Part shown: in pieces, positions 1 to 9,593 of the stretch
Layout of the letters: every line of letters starts with the position of its first letter
How positions within the stretch are numbered: position 1 is the first letter of the stretch
Source of the DNA: CALFVT01 sp039989855
GTDB lineage: Bacteria; Pseudomonadota; Alphaproteobacteria; Caulobacterales; Maricaulaceae
Direction of reading: 5' to 3'
DNA length: 64,000 nt
Assembly: GCA_039989855.1 (NCBI GenBank)
Contig: JBDXGZ010000017.1
Coordinates: forward strand, 90,660 to 154,659
Notes under the pieces: model-generated
Database searches by the model: none
Told to the model about the DNA's origin: nothing
Seen by the model: only the letters and a program-made list of their open reading frames with translations
Made by a program: the position numbers and the translations under genes

Positions 1-74
1 TCGGCACAAAAACTATACCATTTAATGACGCGGGTGTTGTTCGGCAGATTCTAGGAGAGAGCGATCATGTCTAA
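1..74 (+). CDS. murE: UDP-N-acetylmuramoyl-tripeptide synthetase MurE, 3' end only
   Basis: Partial gene entering from the left edge. The frame read from base 3 gives 23 residues ending in a TAA at 72-74 and contains PFNDAGVVRQIL, which resembles the conserved C-terminal tail of MurE (a PF-D-D-x-x-x-A-R-like stretch). MurE adds the third stem-peptide residue, normally meso-diaminopimelate in Gram-negatives, to UDP-MurNAc-L-Ala-D-Glu in the cytoplasm. The stop overlaps the murF start by 8 bases, the usual translational coupling in this cluster. The call rests on this short tail and on its position immediately before murF; all catalytic motifs lie outside the window. Confidence 0.8.
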   Translation, partial: GTKTIPFNDAGVVRQILGESDHV

Positions 75-1449
75 TTCTCCTCTCTGGACTTTGGCGGAAA
101 TTGCGGCTGCGACGGGCGGTACTGCTTACGGCGCGGCCGATATAACAGGTCTCGTTATTGATAGCCGTGAGGCCTTTCTCGGTGATTTATTCATCCCGCT
201 TAAAGATAAGCGCGATGGTCATGACTTTATTCCTGCGGCCTTAAAAGCAGGAGCCTCAGCGAGCTTATCTGAAGTTAATATAGATCAACCACATGTGCGC
301 GTGGGTGATAGTTTTAAGGCGATGCAAGATATGGCGTTCGCGGCGCGGCGCCGCTCCAAAGCTATTCGCGTCGGCGTCACGGGAAGCGTCGGTAAAACCT
401 CGATAAAAGAAATGATTGCGACGATTTTCGAGGCCCACGGTGAGTCTCATAAATCTGTTCGCTCTTTTAATAATCACTGGGGCGTTCCGCTGACTATGGC
501 GCGGATGCCGCGCGAGACGCAACGCGCTGTGTTTGAAATGGGCATGAACCATGCGGGTGAATTATCGGAATTATCAACACTCTTACAGCCTGACATTGCG
601 CTTGTTTCCCTGATTGCGCCAGCGCATCTCGTGCATTTCGCGTCTGTCGATGATATAGCCACCGCGAAAGCTGAAATCTTCGACGGGTTGACTATGGGCG
701 GCGTTGCGGTCTTGAACAAAGACGATATATATTTTGGAAAATTTGAAGCCTCCGCCTCTGCGCGGCAGGCTATAATTATCACCTTCGGTCAAAGCCCTGA
801 AGCGGATGTTTCACTCAGTAAGCTCCGTGTGGCTACAGATAAGAGTACAGCTCAAGTCAATTACTTAGACCAAGCCTATGATCTTATCATCCCCGCCGTT
901 GGTGAGCATTGGCTCATGAATGCGGCGGCGGCTTTGGCGGTTGCGGTTGCGTCAGGAATTGATATGGCGTCAGCCATTACGTCGCTCGCGACTTACACCA
1001 TACCCGCAGGGCGCGGCGTTAGCTTCAAAACGGTGATCGACGGTAAAGACATCACGGTGTTGGATGAAAGTTATAATGCGAACCCGACTTCCATGCGCGC
1101 AGCAATTACCTCCGCGTCTCAACAGGCCGAAGGGCGCACGATTGCGGTCTTAGGGGACATGTTCGAGCTTGGTAAAGATGAGCTTGAGCTTCACGCAGCT
1201 TTAGCACCTAATATTGAGGCGGCAAATATTAGCCGCGTGATCGTTACAGGCGAATGTATGCGGGCTTTACGGGGTGCTTTGCGCCGCGATATACGGGGCT
1301 TATGGGTGGCAAATGCGGAGTTAGCATTTGACGCTTTACGTGATGAAATTGTATCGGGAGATACAGTGCTTATAAAAGGGTCAAATGCGTCCGGACTTGG
1401 GGATCTCATTCATTTGATACAATCTTACAAAGATGAGGATGAGACCTAA
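67..1449 (+). CDS. murF: UDP-N-acetylmuramoyl-tripeptide--D-alanyl-D-alanine ligase MurF
   Basis: A 460-residue Mur ligase that adds D-Ala-D-Ala to UDP-MurNAc-tripeptide, the last cytoplasmic step of stem-peptide assembly. The ATP P-loop GVTGSVGKTS lies at about residues 103-112, preceded by the MurF substrate-binding N-terminal domain and followed by the central domain with the NNHWG and EMGMNHAGE motifs; the C-terminal domain carries DESYNANPTSM. Length matches the family. A strong ribosome binding site (AGGAGAG) sits 7-8 bases before the ATG. It overlaps murE and its TAA shares one base with the mraY ATG (TAATG), so it is part of the co-transcribed dcw cluster. Confidence 0.97.
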   Translation: MSNSPLWTLAEIAAATGGTAYGAADITGLVIDSREAFLGDLFIPLKDKRDGHDFIPAALKAGASASLSEVNIDQPHVRVGDSFKAMQDMAFAARRRSKAIRVGVTGSVGKTSIKEMIATIFEAHGESHKSVRSFNNHWGVPLTMARMPRETQRAVFEMGMNHAGELSELSTLLQPDIALVSLIAPAHLVHFASVDDIATAKAEIFDGLTMGGVAVLNKDDIYFGKFEASASARQAIIITFGQSPEADVSLSKLRVATDKSTAQVNYLDQAYDLIIPAVGEHWLMNAAAALAVAVASGIDMASAITSLATYTIPAGRGVSFKTVIDGKDITVLDESYNANPTSMRAAITSASQQAEGRTIAVLGDMFELGKDELELHAALAPNIEAANISRVIVTGECMRALRGALRRDIRGLWVANAELAFDALRDEIVSGDTVLIKGSNASGLGDLIHLIQSYKDEDET

Positions 1450-2546
1450 TGTTATATGAATGGCTCACGCAATATTCAGAAGATTTTCAACTGTTTAATT
1501 TGCTCAATTATATTAGTTTCCGTGTCGGCGCGGCCTTGATGACGTCGATGATTATCGCCTTTGTGTTAGGCCCCAAAGTGATCAGACTCTTACGGGCGAA
1601 ACAAGGCAAGGGGCAACCTATTCGCGAAGATGGCCCCGAAGGTCATATTATTAAAAAAGCAGGAACGCCGACAATGGGCGGTATCCTTATTCTTTTGTCC
1701 GTTATTGTCTCTGTCCTGTTGTGGGGTGATCTGAGGAGTCCGTTTTTATGGACGGTTATTCTTGTTACAGTCGGTTATGGTTTGATTGGATTTTATGATG
1801 ATTATCTCAAAGTCTCGCGGCAAAATCCGAAAGGCTTTAGTGGTAAAATTAAACTTGTTTTGGAGTTTGCGATTGCGGCCGCAGCCGTTTACATTTTAAC
1901 GACAGCGTTTCCGCAAACACCCGATGGGTTTGAGACGGGCCTCGCGCTTCCATTTTTCAAGAATTACACCCTTAACCTCGGCGTGTTTTTCATTCCTTTT
2001 GGCTGTTTTGTGATTGTTGGTTCATCTAATGCGGTGAATTTGACGGACGGGCTCGATGGGCTCGCCATTGTTCCAGTGATGATAGCTTGTATGAGTTTGG
2101 CGTTGATTGCCTATTTGGTCGGGAATGCTGTGTTCTCAGATTACCTCGGTGTGCCTTACATTCCAGGCAGCGCTGAAATTACGATTTTCCTTGGCGCGAT
2201 TATTGGGGCGAGTCTTGGTTTTCTTTGGTATAATGCCCCGCCCGCTATGGTTTTTATGGGTGATACAGGATCGCTCGCTCTTGGTGGAGCGTTAGGCGTA
2301 ACGGCTGTGGCTATCAAACATGAAATCGTTCTCGCAATTATAGGTGGTTTATTCGTACTTGAAGCTGTCTCCGTAATTGTTCAAGTCGCCTCTTTCAAAC
2401 TCACAGGAAAACGCGTTTTTCGTATGGCCCCTATACATCATCACTTTGAGAAAAAAGGGTGGGCCGAACCCACTATTGTTATTCGTTTCTGGATCATTGC
2501 AATTATCCTTGCTTTGATTGGATTATCAACTCTGAAGCTTAGGTAG
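1449..2546 (+). CDS. mraY: Phospho-N-acetylmuramoyl-pentapeptide transferase MraY
   Basis: A 365-residue polytopic inner-membrane enzyme that transfers phospho-MurNAc-pentapeptide to undecaprenyl phosphate, forming lipid I. Family signatures are visible: the catalytic aspartates in FYDDYLKV, the NAVNLTDGLDGLA loop, MGDTGSLALGG, and the C-terminal cytoplasmic HHHFEKKGW motif. About ten hydrophobic segments are spread along the sequence as expected. The start codon overlaps the murF stop by one base and murD follows after a 4-base gap. Length is normal for the family, and no anomaly was noticed. Confidence 0.98.
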   Translation: MLYEWLTQYSEDFQLFNLLNYISFRVGAALMTSMIIAFVLGPKVIRLLRAKQGKGQPIREDGPEGHIIKKAGTPTMGGILILLSVIVSVLLWGDLRSPFLWTVILVTVGYGLIGFYDDYLKVSRQNPKGFSGKIKLVLEFAIAAAAVYILTTAFPQTPDGFETGLALPFFKNYTLNLGVFFIPFGCFVIVGSSNAVNLTDGLDGLAIVPVMIACMSLALIAYLVGNAVFSDYLGVPYIPGSAEITIFLGAIIGASLGFLWYNAPPAMVFMGDTGSLALGGALGVTAVAIKHEIVLAIIGGLFVLEAVSVIVQVASFKLTGKRVFRMAPIHHHFEKKGWAEPTIVIRFWIIAIILALIGLSTLKLR

Positions 2547-2550
2547 CACC

Positions 2551-3993
2551 ATGATTGTCGCGCATAGTTATAAAGGACAAACCATCGCCATTTTTGGCCT
2601 TGGGCGAACGGGCTTAAGTGCCGCTAAAAGTCTCACACAAGGCGGGGCGCGCGTCTGGGCGTGGGACGATAATGAAGCCACTCGAACAGCGGCTGTAGCT
2701 GCGGGTGTGGCCGTCACAGATTTAACACATGCGGACTGGAACGAGATTGACGGTTTGCTCCTCTCTCCGGGAATTCCACATGATAAACCAACGGCCCATT
2801 GGTCAGCGCAAAAGGCTAAGGACGCAGGCGTTCGGATTATCTGCGATATTGAGATTTTTGCTCAAGAAGTTGCGTCGCGCGCATCTGATCAACGGCCAAA
2901 GATTATTGCCATCACAGGCACAAATGGAAAATCAACTACCACAAGTCTGATTGGGCATATTCTCGAAAAAGCGGGTAAAGATGCGCAAGTTGGCGGAAAT
3001 ATTGGCCGAGGTATCTTAGACCTCAACCCCATTCACCGTGGGGGCTATTATGTGCTTGAGCTGTCGTCCTATCAGCTTGAACGAACCCATAGCTTAAAAG
3101 CAGACGTAGCTGTTTTGCTGAACTTATCGCCTGATCACCTTGACCGCCATGGTGATATGGCAGGCTATGAGACGGCCAAGCGCCGTATCTTCCATAATCA
3201 AACAGACGCCGACACTATTGTCATTGGTGTCGATGATCGCCACGGCAAGCGTATTTGCACGGAGCTTATGGCGCAGAACGGTCGCAGCATTATTCCTGTT
3301 TCGGGATTGCGGTCGTTGGGGCGTGGGGTTTGCGCCATTAAGAGCAAGCTTTACTGTGTTATGGGGCGTAACGTCGATGAGATTGCAGATTTAACCTTGG
3401 CGCGGACGTTAGAAGGTACGCATAATTGGCAAAATGCTGCTGCGGCCTATGCGGCAACAAAATCTGTTGGCGTATCGAATAAAGATATTACCGAAGGTCT
3501 ATTGAGTTTTCCAGGCCTCGCTCACCGTATGGAAGATGTTGGTACTGTCGCAGGTGTTCGCTTTATCAATGATAGTAAGGGCACGAATGTAGATGCGACA
3601 CGACAAGCTCTTAAGGCTTATGATAATATTTATTGGATTGCGGGCGGTGTGGCGAAAGAGGGCGGTCTTGAAGACCTTGTTGCCGATATGGACCGTGTAA
3701 AACGGGCCTATCTTATTGGGGACGCTGCGGATGATTTCTCTAAGAGTTTATCACGCGAAAAGATTTCTCACAAAACGTCAGGAACCCTTAAGCAAGCTGT
3801 TCTTTGCGCGACAAAAGACGCTCTAAAGTCAAGGAAGTCTAATCCTGTAATTCTTTTGTCTCCAGCCTGTGCGAGTTTTGATCAGTTTAAAAATTTCGAA
3901 GTTCGTGGTGATGCTTTCCGCGCCTATGTAGACGAGATCGTAAATATGTTTGAAACGGCTAAAAGGCAATCAACAGAAGGTCAGGCTGCATGA
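2551..3993 (+). CDS. murD: UDP-N-acetylmuramoyl-L-alanine--D-glutamate ligase MurD
   Basis: A 480-residue cytoplasmic Mur ligase adding D-glutamate to UDP-MurNAc-L-Ala. The N-terminal Rossmann-like UMAG-binding domain begins with IAIFGLGRTGLSA; the ATP P-loop ITGTNGKSTTTS lies around residues 121-132; the central domain has NLSPDHLDRHG, and the C-terminal part carries FINDSKGTN and LLSPACASFDQF, all typical of MurD. The gene starts 4 bases after mraY with AGGT upstream, and its TGA overlaps the ftsW ATG (ATGA). Slightly longer than the E. coli enzyme, as is common in alphaproteobacteria. Confidence 0.97.
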   Translation: MIVAHSYKGQTIAIFGLGRTGLSAAKSLTQGGARVWAWDDNEATRTAAVAAGVAVTDLTHADWNEIDGLLLSPGIPHDKPTAHWSAQKAKDAGVRIICDIEIFAQEVASRASDQRPKIIAITGTNGKSTTTSLIGHILEKAGKDAQVGGNIGRGILDLNPIHRGGYYVLELSSYQLERTHSLKADVAVLLNLSPDHLDRHGDMAGYETAKRRIFHNQTDADTIVIGVDDRHGKRICTELMAQNGRSIIPVSGLRSLGRGVCAIKSKLYCVMGRNVDEIADLTLARTLEGTHNWQNAAAAYAATKSVGVSNKDITEGLLSFPGLAHRMEDVGTVAGVRFINDSKGTNVDATRQALKAYDNIYWIAGGVAKEGGLEDLVADMDRVKRAYLIGDAADDFSKSLSREKISHKTSGTLKQAVLCATKDALKSRKSNPVILLSPACASFDQFKNFEVRGDAFRAYVDEIVNMFETAKRQSTEGQAA

Positions 3994-5171
3994 ATGAGGC
4001 CGATTTTGATATCGATTTTGACCTTGAAAACCTTGAAGACGACCCTGTTTCATCCTCGGTTATTCCTCAATTTATACAGCAATGGTGGCGCAGTATAGAC
4101 CGAATTAATTTAGCCTTATTTTTGATTATTCTGTCAATCGGTCTCATTTTGTCGATGGCAACATCACCTGTCGCGGCAGCCCGTATTGACCATGACGATC
4201 CTTTCTTTTTCTTTTTCCGACATATGATATTTGTTATCATGGGGCTAAGCGGAGCCGTTTTTCTCTCTTTTTTCTCACCAGAGAATGCAAGGCGTATTGG
4301 ACTGATCGCGCTTGTTGGTGGCATATTTGCGCTAATTCTCGTATTAACCAAGGGCTATGACATTAAAGGGGCGACACGTTGGCTACGCGTTGGGCCTTTA
4401 TCTTTACAGCCGTCAGAATTCATAAAGCCTGCTTTTATTGTTTTTGCGGCGTGGATGTTTACGTCGACCCGTCGTGACCCTCGTATCGCGGGAAAAATAA
4501 TTGTCTTTGCCATTTATGGTTTGCTATTATTTTTACTTGTTAAACAGCCTGATATGGGGCAATCTTTTTTGCTGACAGTATGTTTTGCAGCGGTATTTTT
4601 CTTCTCAGGTCTACCTTTGGGATGGATGGTTTTCTTCTTTGCTTTCACCTCAGTTGGAGGGATGGGAGCTTATCTTACTATGCCGCATTTCAGGGACCGT
4701 ATTCAACGCTTCGGGAGTGCAAATAGTAACGATACTCACCAAACAGATAAAAGCCTTGAAGCTATAAGTAACGGTGGTCTCCTAGGTCAAGGGCCTGGCG
4801 AAGGCGTGTTTCTGCACAAGGTTCCGGATGTCAATACAGACTTTGTTTTTGCGGCGGTTGTCGAAGAATTTGGGTTTTTGATTTCGGCGGTCATTGTTAT
4901 GATTTTAGCCGCCTTTATCTTTCGCGCCTTTCGCCAAGCCTTACGGTTAAATGATGCGTTCTGCCAATTAGCGGTTGCGGGACTGTCTACTATGATTGGG
5001 GTGCAAATGCTGATTAACCTCGCTGTAAATTTAAATATGATTCCGCCTAAAGGCATGACATTACCGTTTATTTCCAATGGCGGTTCGTCTATTCTTGCAC
5101 TGTGTTTTACAGTTGGATTGATCTTAGCTTTCACCCGTCGACGCCCGGGAGCTTACGCATATGGCGTCTAA
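3990..5171 (+). CDS. ftsW: Putative lipid II polymerase / division protein FtsW (SEDS family)
   Basis: A 393-residue SEDS-family integral membrane glycosyltransferase that polymerises septal peptidoglycan together with the cognate penicillin-binding protein FtsI (not in the window). About 45 cytoplasmic acidic residues precede roughly ten membrane helices. Recognisable SEDS blocks are GATRWLRVGPLSLQPSEF, KQPDMGQ, and near the C-terminus PPKGMTLPFISNGGSS. Position between murD and murG identifies it as FtsW rather than RodA. It overlaps murD by 4 bases and murG by 11 bases. Confidence 0.96.
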   Translation: MNEADFDIDFDLENLEDDPVSSSVIPQFIQQWWRSIDRINLALFLIILSIGLILSMATSPVAAARIDHDDPFFFFFRHMIFVIMGLSGAVFLSFFSPENARRIGLIALVGGIFALILVLTKGYDIKGATRWLRVGPLSLQPSEFIKPAFIVFAAWMFTSTRRDPRIAGKIIVFAIYGLLLFLLVKQPDMGQSFLLTVCFAAVFFFSGLPLGWMVFFFAFTSVGGMGAYLTMPHFRDRIQRFGSANSNDTHQTDKSLEAISNGGLLGQGPGEGVFLHKVPDVNTDFVFAAVVEEFGFLISAVIVMILAAFIFRAFRQALRLNDAFCQLAVAGLSTMIGVQMLINLAVNLNMIPPKGMTLPFISNGGSSILALCFTVGLILAFTRRRPGAYAYGV

Positions 5172-6246
5172 TCCGAAAAGATTGCTTCTGGCGGCAGGGG
5201 GCACGGGAGGACATATGTTCCCCGCGCAAGCCCTTGCTGAAGAGATGCTCAAAGCCGGGTGGGAGACCGCGCTGATTACGGACGTGCGCGGAGAGAAACT
5301 AGCGGGAAAATTTCCGAAGGGGCCACGTTTGACGATTGCTGCGGCCAGTATAAATCCGAAACGGCCCCTTGTGGCGGTGAAGGGCGTACTGACAATTTTA
5401 AAAGGCATGCGTCAATCCAAAGTCTTTATCAAAGACTGGCAGCCCGACGTGGTTGCAGGCTTTGGTGGCTACCCTGCTTTTCCTGCGGTGAAAGTCGCGC
5501 AGGGCCAAAATATACCAACATTACTCCATGAGCAAAATGCCGTCCTTGGCCGTGTGAACCGTGCCCTATCCAAAGGCGCGAATGTTCTGGCCTGTGGGTT
5601 TGAAAGATTAGAGAAATGCTCTGTTCGCGATAAGTTGATCGTGACGGGTAATCCGCTGCGGCAACAAATTACGGACGCGGTTCCGAGCGATTACGCCGTG
5701 CCGTCAGGTAAGATCAATATTCTGATTGTTGGCGGCTCTCTAGGGGCGAAATTGATTAGCGAAACCGTGCCTTTAGCCTTAGCGCAACTGCCGCAAGATA
5801 TTCGTGCGCGCTTGTACGTTGTGCAGCAAACGCGCAAAGACAGTCTTGAATTGGCGACAAGGATATATTCTGAGGCAGGCATAAACGCCCACTGCGAAAC
5901 ATTCTTTTATAATATCGAAACAGAACTGGCCAAAGCGCACTACATTATTGGTCGGGCAGGGGCGTCTTCGGTCTCGGAAATTGCGATGATGGGCAAGCCG
6001 TCCTTATTTGTTCCGCTCGGAATTGCGATGGATGACCACCAGACAATGAACGCTCAATCATTGAAAGACCTTGATGCTGCCGATATTTTGCCAGAAACAC
6101 AGTTTACGCCAGAGGCTATCGCCCATATTTTAAATGCGAGGCTAAATGATTCTCACTGGCTTAAACAGGCAGCAAACGCCGCAAGGCGCGCCGCAAAACC
6201 GAATGCTGCCGCCCATCTCGCCCAACTGGTCAAAGAGTTGGCGTAA
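5161..6246 (+). CDS. murG: UDP-GlcNAc:undecaprenyl-PP-MurNAc-pentapeptide GlcNAc transferase MurG
   Basis: A 361-residue GT-B fold glycosyltransferase working on the inner face of the cytoplasmic membrane, converting lipid I to lipid II. The N-terminal glycine-rich loop AAGGTGGHMFPA, the second loop GFGGYPAFP, the HEQNAVLGRVNR block and the C-terminal donor-binding region GRAGASSVSEIAMMGKPS followed by DDHQTMNA are the classic MurG motifs. The start overlaps the ftsW end by 11 bases. It ends 19 bases before the murC start chosen here. Length is typical. Confidence 0.97.
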   Translation: MASNPKRLLLAAGGTGGHMFPAQALAEEMLKAGWETALITDVRGEKLAGKFPKGPRLTIAAASINPKRPLVAVKGVLTILKGMRQSKVFIKDWQPDVVAGFGGYPAFPAVKVAQGQNIPTLLHEQNAVLGRVNRALSKGANVLACGFERLEKCSVRDKLIVTGNPLRQQITDAVPSDYAVPSGKINILIVGGSLGAKLISETVPLALAQLPQDIRARLYVVQQTRKDSLELATRIYSEAGINAHCETFFYNIETELAKAHYIIGRAGASSVSEIAMMGKPSLFVPLGIAMDDHQTMNAQSLKDLDAADILPETQFTPEAIAHILNARLNDSHWLKQAANAARRAAKPNAAAHLAQLVKELA

Positions 6247-6265
6247 AACTGATAAGGCGTCACTT

Positions 6266-7717
6266 ATGACGAATGATACCGTGTCGCGTAAAAGCTCGCC
6301 TCATTCCAATACGGCCCTGGCCACCAAGGTTCCGTTTGATATCGGCCCAATTCACTTTGTTGGTATTGGCGGCATCGGTATGAGCGGTATTGCTGAGGTT
6401 CTGCTCAATTTGGGCTATGAGGTGCAAGGCTCTGATATGCGTGAGAACCCGAATGTGGTTCGGCTTCGCAAGGCAGGCGCTAAAATCTTCATCGGGCAAA
6501 AGGCCGAGCAAGTGACGGGTTCGGGGGCGATTGTTATGTCTACCGCTATACCGCTTGATAATGTTGAAATCGTCGAAGGTAAGCGACTGCAAATTCCGAT
6601 TGTGCGCCGCGCGGAAATGCTCGCAGAATTGATGCGCCTCAAATGGGCGGTAGGCGTTGCGGGAACCCACGGCAAGACGACGACCACGACGATGATCTCA
6701 GCACTCCTTGAAGGCGGCTCCCTTGACCCAACTGTGATTAACGGTGGCATAATCAATGCTTACGGCTCCAATGCCAAAATGGGCCTTGGGGATTGGATGG
6801 TCGTTGAAGCGGATGAAAGCGACGGAACCTTCCTAAAGCTATTTCCGACCGTGGCAGTCGTCACAAATATCGACCCAGAGCATATGGAGCATTACGGAGA
6901 TTTTGACACGCTCCGTGCGGCCTTTGATACTTTCGTTGAGAACTTACCGTTTTACGGTTTTGCCGTGCTGTGTATTGACCACCCCGAAGTGCAAGCCCTC
7001 GTTAGCCGCGTGACAGATCGCCGCCTGATTACCTACGGCTTTAATCCGCAAGCAGATGTTCGCGCGGAGAACCTTAAGCTCGAACCCGCAGGGTCACGCT
7101 TTGACGTGGTCTTCCGCACGGCTGCTGGCGATGAAACGATTTGGGAAAACATGTTCCTCCCGATGGCGGGCAAGCATAATACGCAAAACATGCTCTCGGC
7201 CATTGCGGTCGCGCGGGAGTTAGGTCTTGGTGAAGATAATGTCCGCGAGAGCCTCAGAAATTTCGAAGGGGTTAAGCGCCGCTTCACCCATGTTGGCCAT
7301 TGGAACGGTGTCGATATTATTGACGACTATGGTCATCACCCTGTGGAAATTGCGGCAGTACTTCAAGCCGCGCGTCAAGTCGCTAAGGGCCGTGTTCACG
7401 CGGTGGTTCAACCGCACAGATATAGCCGCCTAAAAGATTTATTTGACGGGTTCTGCCAATGTTTCAATGATGCGGATTTCGTCTATGTCACGGATGTTTA
7501 CGCAGCAGGGGAAGCGCCGATTGAAAATATCGATGGGCCTGCACTAAACGCAGGTATTCGGGCCCATGGTCACCGCAATGTGGAAGATACTTCAAAAGAC
7601 ACGCTCGCCGCTGATTTAAAAGCAAACCTTGAGCCTGATGACCTCGTCGTCTTTCTCGGGGCAGGGGATATTACCTATTGGGCGGCTGACTTGGCTGATC
7701 AATTGGCGAAAATATAA
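6266..7717 (+). CDS. murC: UDP-N-acetylmuramate--L-alanine ligase MurC
   Basis: Cytoplasmic ligase adding L-alanine to UDP-MurNAc, the first stem-peptide step. The open frame extends 40 codons further upstream into murG, but ATG at 6266 is preferred: it lies after the murG stop, has AAGG about 8 bases upstream, and gives a 483-residue product of normal length. Motifs: nucleotide-sugar loop HFVGIGGIGMSGIAEVL near the N-terminus, ATP P-loop GVAGTHGKTTTTTM, VVEADESDGTF, NIDPEHMEHYG, and the C-terminal DDYGHHPVEI. murB follows two bases after its stop. Confidence 0.96.
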   Translation: MTNDTVSRKSSPHSNTALATKVPFDIGPIHFVGIGGIGMSGIAEVLLNLGYEVQGSDMRENPNVVRLRKAGAKIFIGQKAEQVTGSGAIVMSTAIPLDNVEIVEGKRLQIPIVRRAEMLAELMRLKWAVGVAGTHGKTTTTTMISALLEGGSLDPTVINGGIINAYGSNAKMGLGDWMVVEADESDGTFLKLFPTVAVVTNIDPEHMEHYGDFDTLRAAFDTFVENLPFYGFAVLCIDHPEVQALVSRVTDRRLITYGFNPQADVRAENLKLEPAGSRFDVVFRTAAGDETIWENMFLPMAGKHNTQNMLSAIAVARELGLGEDNVRESLRNFEGVKRRFTHVGHWNGVDIIDDYGHHPVEIAAVLQAARQVAKGRVHAVVQPHRYSRLKDLFDGFCQCFNDADFVYVTDVYAAGEAPIENIDGPALNAGIRAHGHRNVEDTSKDTLAADLKANLEPDDLVVFLGAGDITYWAADLADQLAKI

Positions 7718-7719
7718 CA

Positions 7720-8640
7720 GTGACACAGATTAAGATATCCGATTTGCCATCTATTCGCGGCGTTTTAAAAGAGAACGTTCCGCTTGCGCCCTATACGTGG
7801 TTGCGGGTTGGCGGCGCGGCGGATGTGTTTTTCATGCCGAAAGACGAAGCGGATTTGGCGCATTTCCTCAGCTCGACGCCAGACGAAATTCCTGTGCATA
7901 TTCTCGGCGCGGCGTCTAACACGCTTGTGCGTGACGGCGGCGTTGAAGGCGTCGTTATTCGGCTTGGGCCTGCGTTTGGAACGATTGAAAAGCTATCTCC
8001 AACGCGCCTTAAAGCAGGGGCGGCTGTGCTTGATAAAAAACTTGCCAACCATGCGGCCAAGCAAGGCATAGGCGGGCTTGAGTTTTTCGCCGGCATTCCG
8101 GGAACGATTGGCGGTGCGCTGCGTATGAATGCAGGGTGCTACGGCGGCGAAACCAAAGACGTTGTAAAGACCATCCATGCGCTTGACCGCACGGGGCGGT
8201 TGCGAGTGATGGACGCTTCAGAGATGGGCTATGCCTATCGTCATTGCGGCGCGGAGGATGATCTTATTTTCGTTGCGGCAGAATTTGAAGGCCATATTGA
8301 TGAGCCGTCGATTGTAACCTCTCGGATTACTGAAATTACAAGCCGCCGCGAAGAGAGCCAACCCATTCGAGAAAAGACGGGCGGGTCGACCTTTAAAAAT
8401 CCAGATCAAACCCAATCGGGTGGACGCGGTGCCTGGCAAGTGATTGACGCCGCCGGGGGGCGCGGCTTTAAGGTGGGCGGCGCACAAATGAGCGAAAAAC
8501 ATTGTAACTTCATGATCAATATGGGCGATGCGAGCGCGGCTGACCTAGAAGGTCTTGGTGATACAATCCGCGCTATGGTTAAAGATAATGAAGGCGTTGA
8601 TCTTCATTGGGAAGTTAAACGCATAGGGCGAACATTATGA
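7720..8640 (+). CDS. murB: UDP-N-acetylenolpyruvoylglucosamine reductase MurB
   Basis: A 306-residue FAD-dependent cytoplasmic reductase converting UDP-GlcNAc-enolpyruvate (product of MurA, encoded at 14.6 kb) to UDP-MurNAc. N-terminal APYTWLRVGGAADVFF, FAD-binding GAASNTLVRDGGV, GIPGTIGGALRMNAGCYGGE, and the catalytic C-terminal part with GGSTFKNP and AGGRGFKVGGAQMSEKHCNF are family hallmarks; the SxFKNP plus short C-terminal layout fits a type II MurB. The likely start is GTG, two bases after the murC stop, with only a weak ribosome binding site inside the murC end, which suggests coupled translation. Its TGA overlaps the ddl ATG. Confidence 0.96.
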   Translation: MTQIKISDLPSIRGVLKENVPLAPYTWLRVGGAADVFFMPKDEADLAHFLSSTPDEIPVHILGAASNTLVRDGGVEGVVIRLGPAFGTIEKLSPTRLKAGAAVLDKKLANHAAKQGIGGLEFFAGIPGTIGGALRMNAGCYGGETKDVVKTIHALDRTGRLRVMDASEMGYAYRHCGAEDDLIFVAAEFEGHIDEPSIVTSRITEITSRREESQPIREKTGGSTFKNPDQTQSGGRGAWQVIDAAGGRGFKVGGAQMSEKHCNFMINMGDASAADLEGLGDTIRAMVKDNEGVDLHWEVKRIGRTL

Positions 8641-9593
8641 CGGATAAGCTTCATGTGGCCGTCCTTCTGGGCGGGGTATCCTCAGAACGTGATGTGTCAC
8701 TTGTAAGCGGTAAAGCTTGCGTTGAGGCGCTGCGGCGCGAAGGTTACCGCGTGAGTGAAATTGATGTGGGCTATAATCTTTGGGAGCAACTCACGCAGGT
8801 AAAACCCGATGTAGTGTTTAATGCGCTGCACGGCGATTGGGGTGAAGATGGCCGCGTGCAAGGCGTCCTCGATATGTTCGGCAAACCCTATACCCACAGC
8901 GGCGTCATGGCGTCGGCTTTGGCGATGGATAAGCACCGCGCGAAATCCGTTCTGCGAGATGCGGGCATTACCGTCCCCGAAGGCGGCATGAGGCGCAGGC
9001 TTGATGTAGCCAAAGCTCATCCATTCGCGCCGCCCTATGTGGTCAAACCCAATGGGCAAGGCTCCAGTGTCGGCGTCTTTATCATTAAATCAGGTGACGC
9101 GCCCTTAGCGACGCTCGTTGACGAAACAGATATGGGCGATTTTGTCATTGTCGAAAAATATGTGCCGGGCCGTGAATTAACGGTGACGGTCATGGGTGAG
9201 CGCGCTTTGGCGGTGACAGAAATTGTCCCCAACACGGACTGGTATGATTTTAACGCCAAATATTCTGACGGTGGCTCCTATCATGTTGTTCCAGCTGAAA
9301 TTCCTGTGGAGGCGACGAAACTGTGCCTAGAGTGGGCTTTAAAGGCTCATAATGCCCTCGGATGCCGCGGCGTTAGCCGTGCAGATTTCAGATTTGATGA
9401 TGTTACTGAAAATTTAACAGACATTGTAAACAAAATGGTAATGCTTGAGGTGAATACTCAGCCTGGAATGACACCGACGTCACTAGCTCCTGAACAAGCC
9501 GCTCATTGCGGTATCGAGTTTGACGGTTTGTGTCGATGGATGGTTGAGGATGCTTCATGGCCGAGACAAAGCGCGGACAATACCAACGGGTAA
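8637..9593 (+). CDS. ddl: D-alanine--D-alanine ligase Ddl
   Basis: A 318-residue ATP-grasp ligase producing D-Ala-D-Ala, the substrate of MurF. The N-terminal VAVLLGGVSSERDVSLVSG block, FNALHGDWGEDGRVQG, the ATP-binding YVVKPNGQGSSVGV and the metal-binding MLEVNTQPGMTPTSLAPEQA towards the C-terminus are all recognisable. It overlaps murB by 4 bases. The downstream ftsQ start lies inside it, 37 bases before its stop, a longer overlap than elsewhere in the cluster. The alphaproteobacterial dcw cluster normally carries ddl at this position. Confidence 0.97.
   Translation: MTDKLHVAVLLGGVSSERDVSLVSGKACVEALRREGYRVSEIDVGYNLWEQLTQVKPDVVFNALHGDWGEDGRVQGVLDMFGKPYTHSGVMASALAMDKHRAKSVLRDAGITVPEGGMRRRLDVAKAHPFAPPYVVKPNGQGSSVGVFIIKSGDAPLATLVDETDMGDFVIVEKYVPGRELTVTVMGERALAVTEIVPNTDWYDFNAKYSDGGSYHVVPAEIPVEATKLCLEWALKAHNALGCRGVSRADFRFDDVTENLTDIVNKMVMLEVNTQPGMTPTSLAPEQAAHCGIEFDGLCRWMVEDASWPRQSADNTNG

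Noticed and set aside
6146..6265. Extra 40 codons at the murC N-terminus overlapping murG
   Set aside because: The ATG at 6266 lies beyond the murG stop, has a ribosome binding site and gives normal MurC length; the upstream codons read through the murG coding region in another frame.
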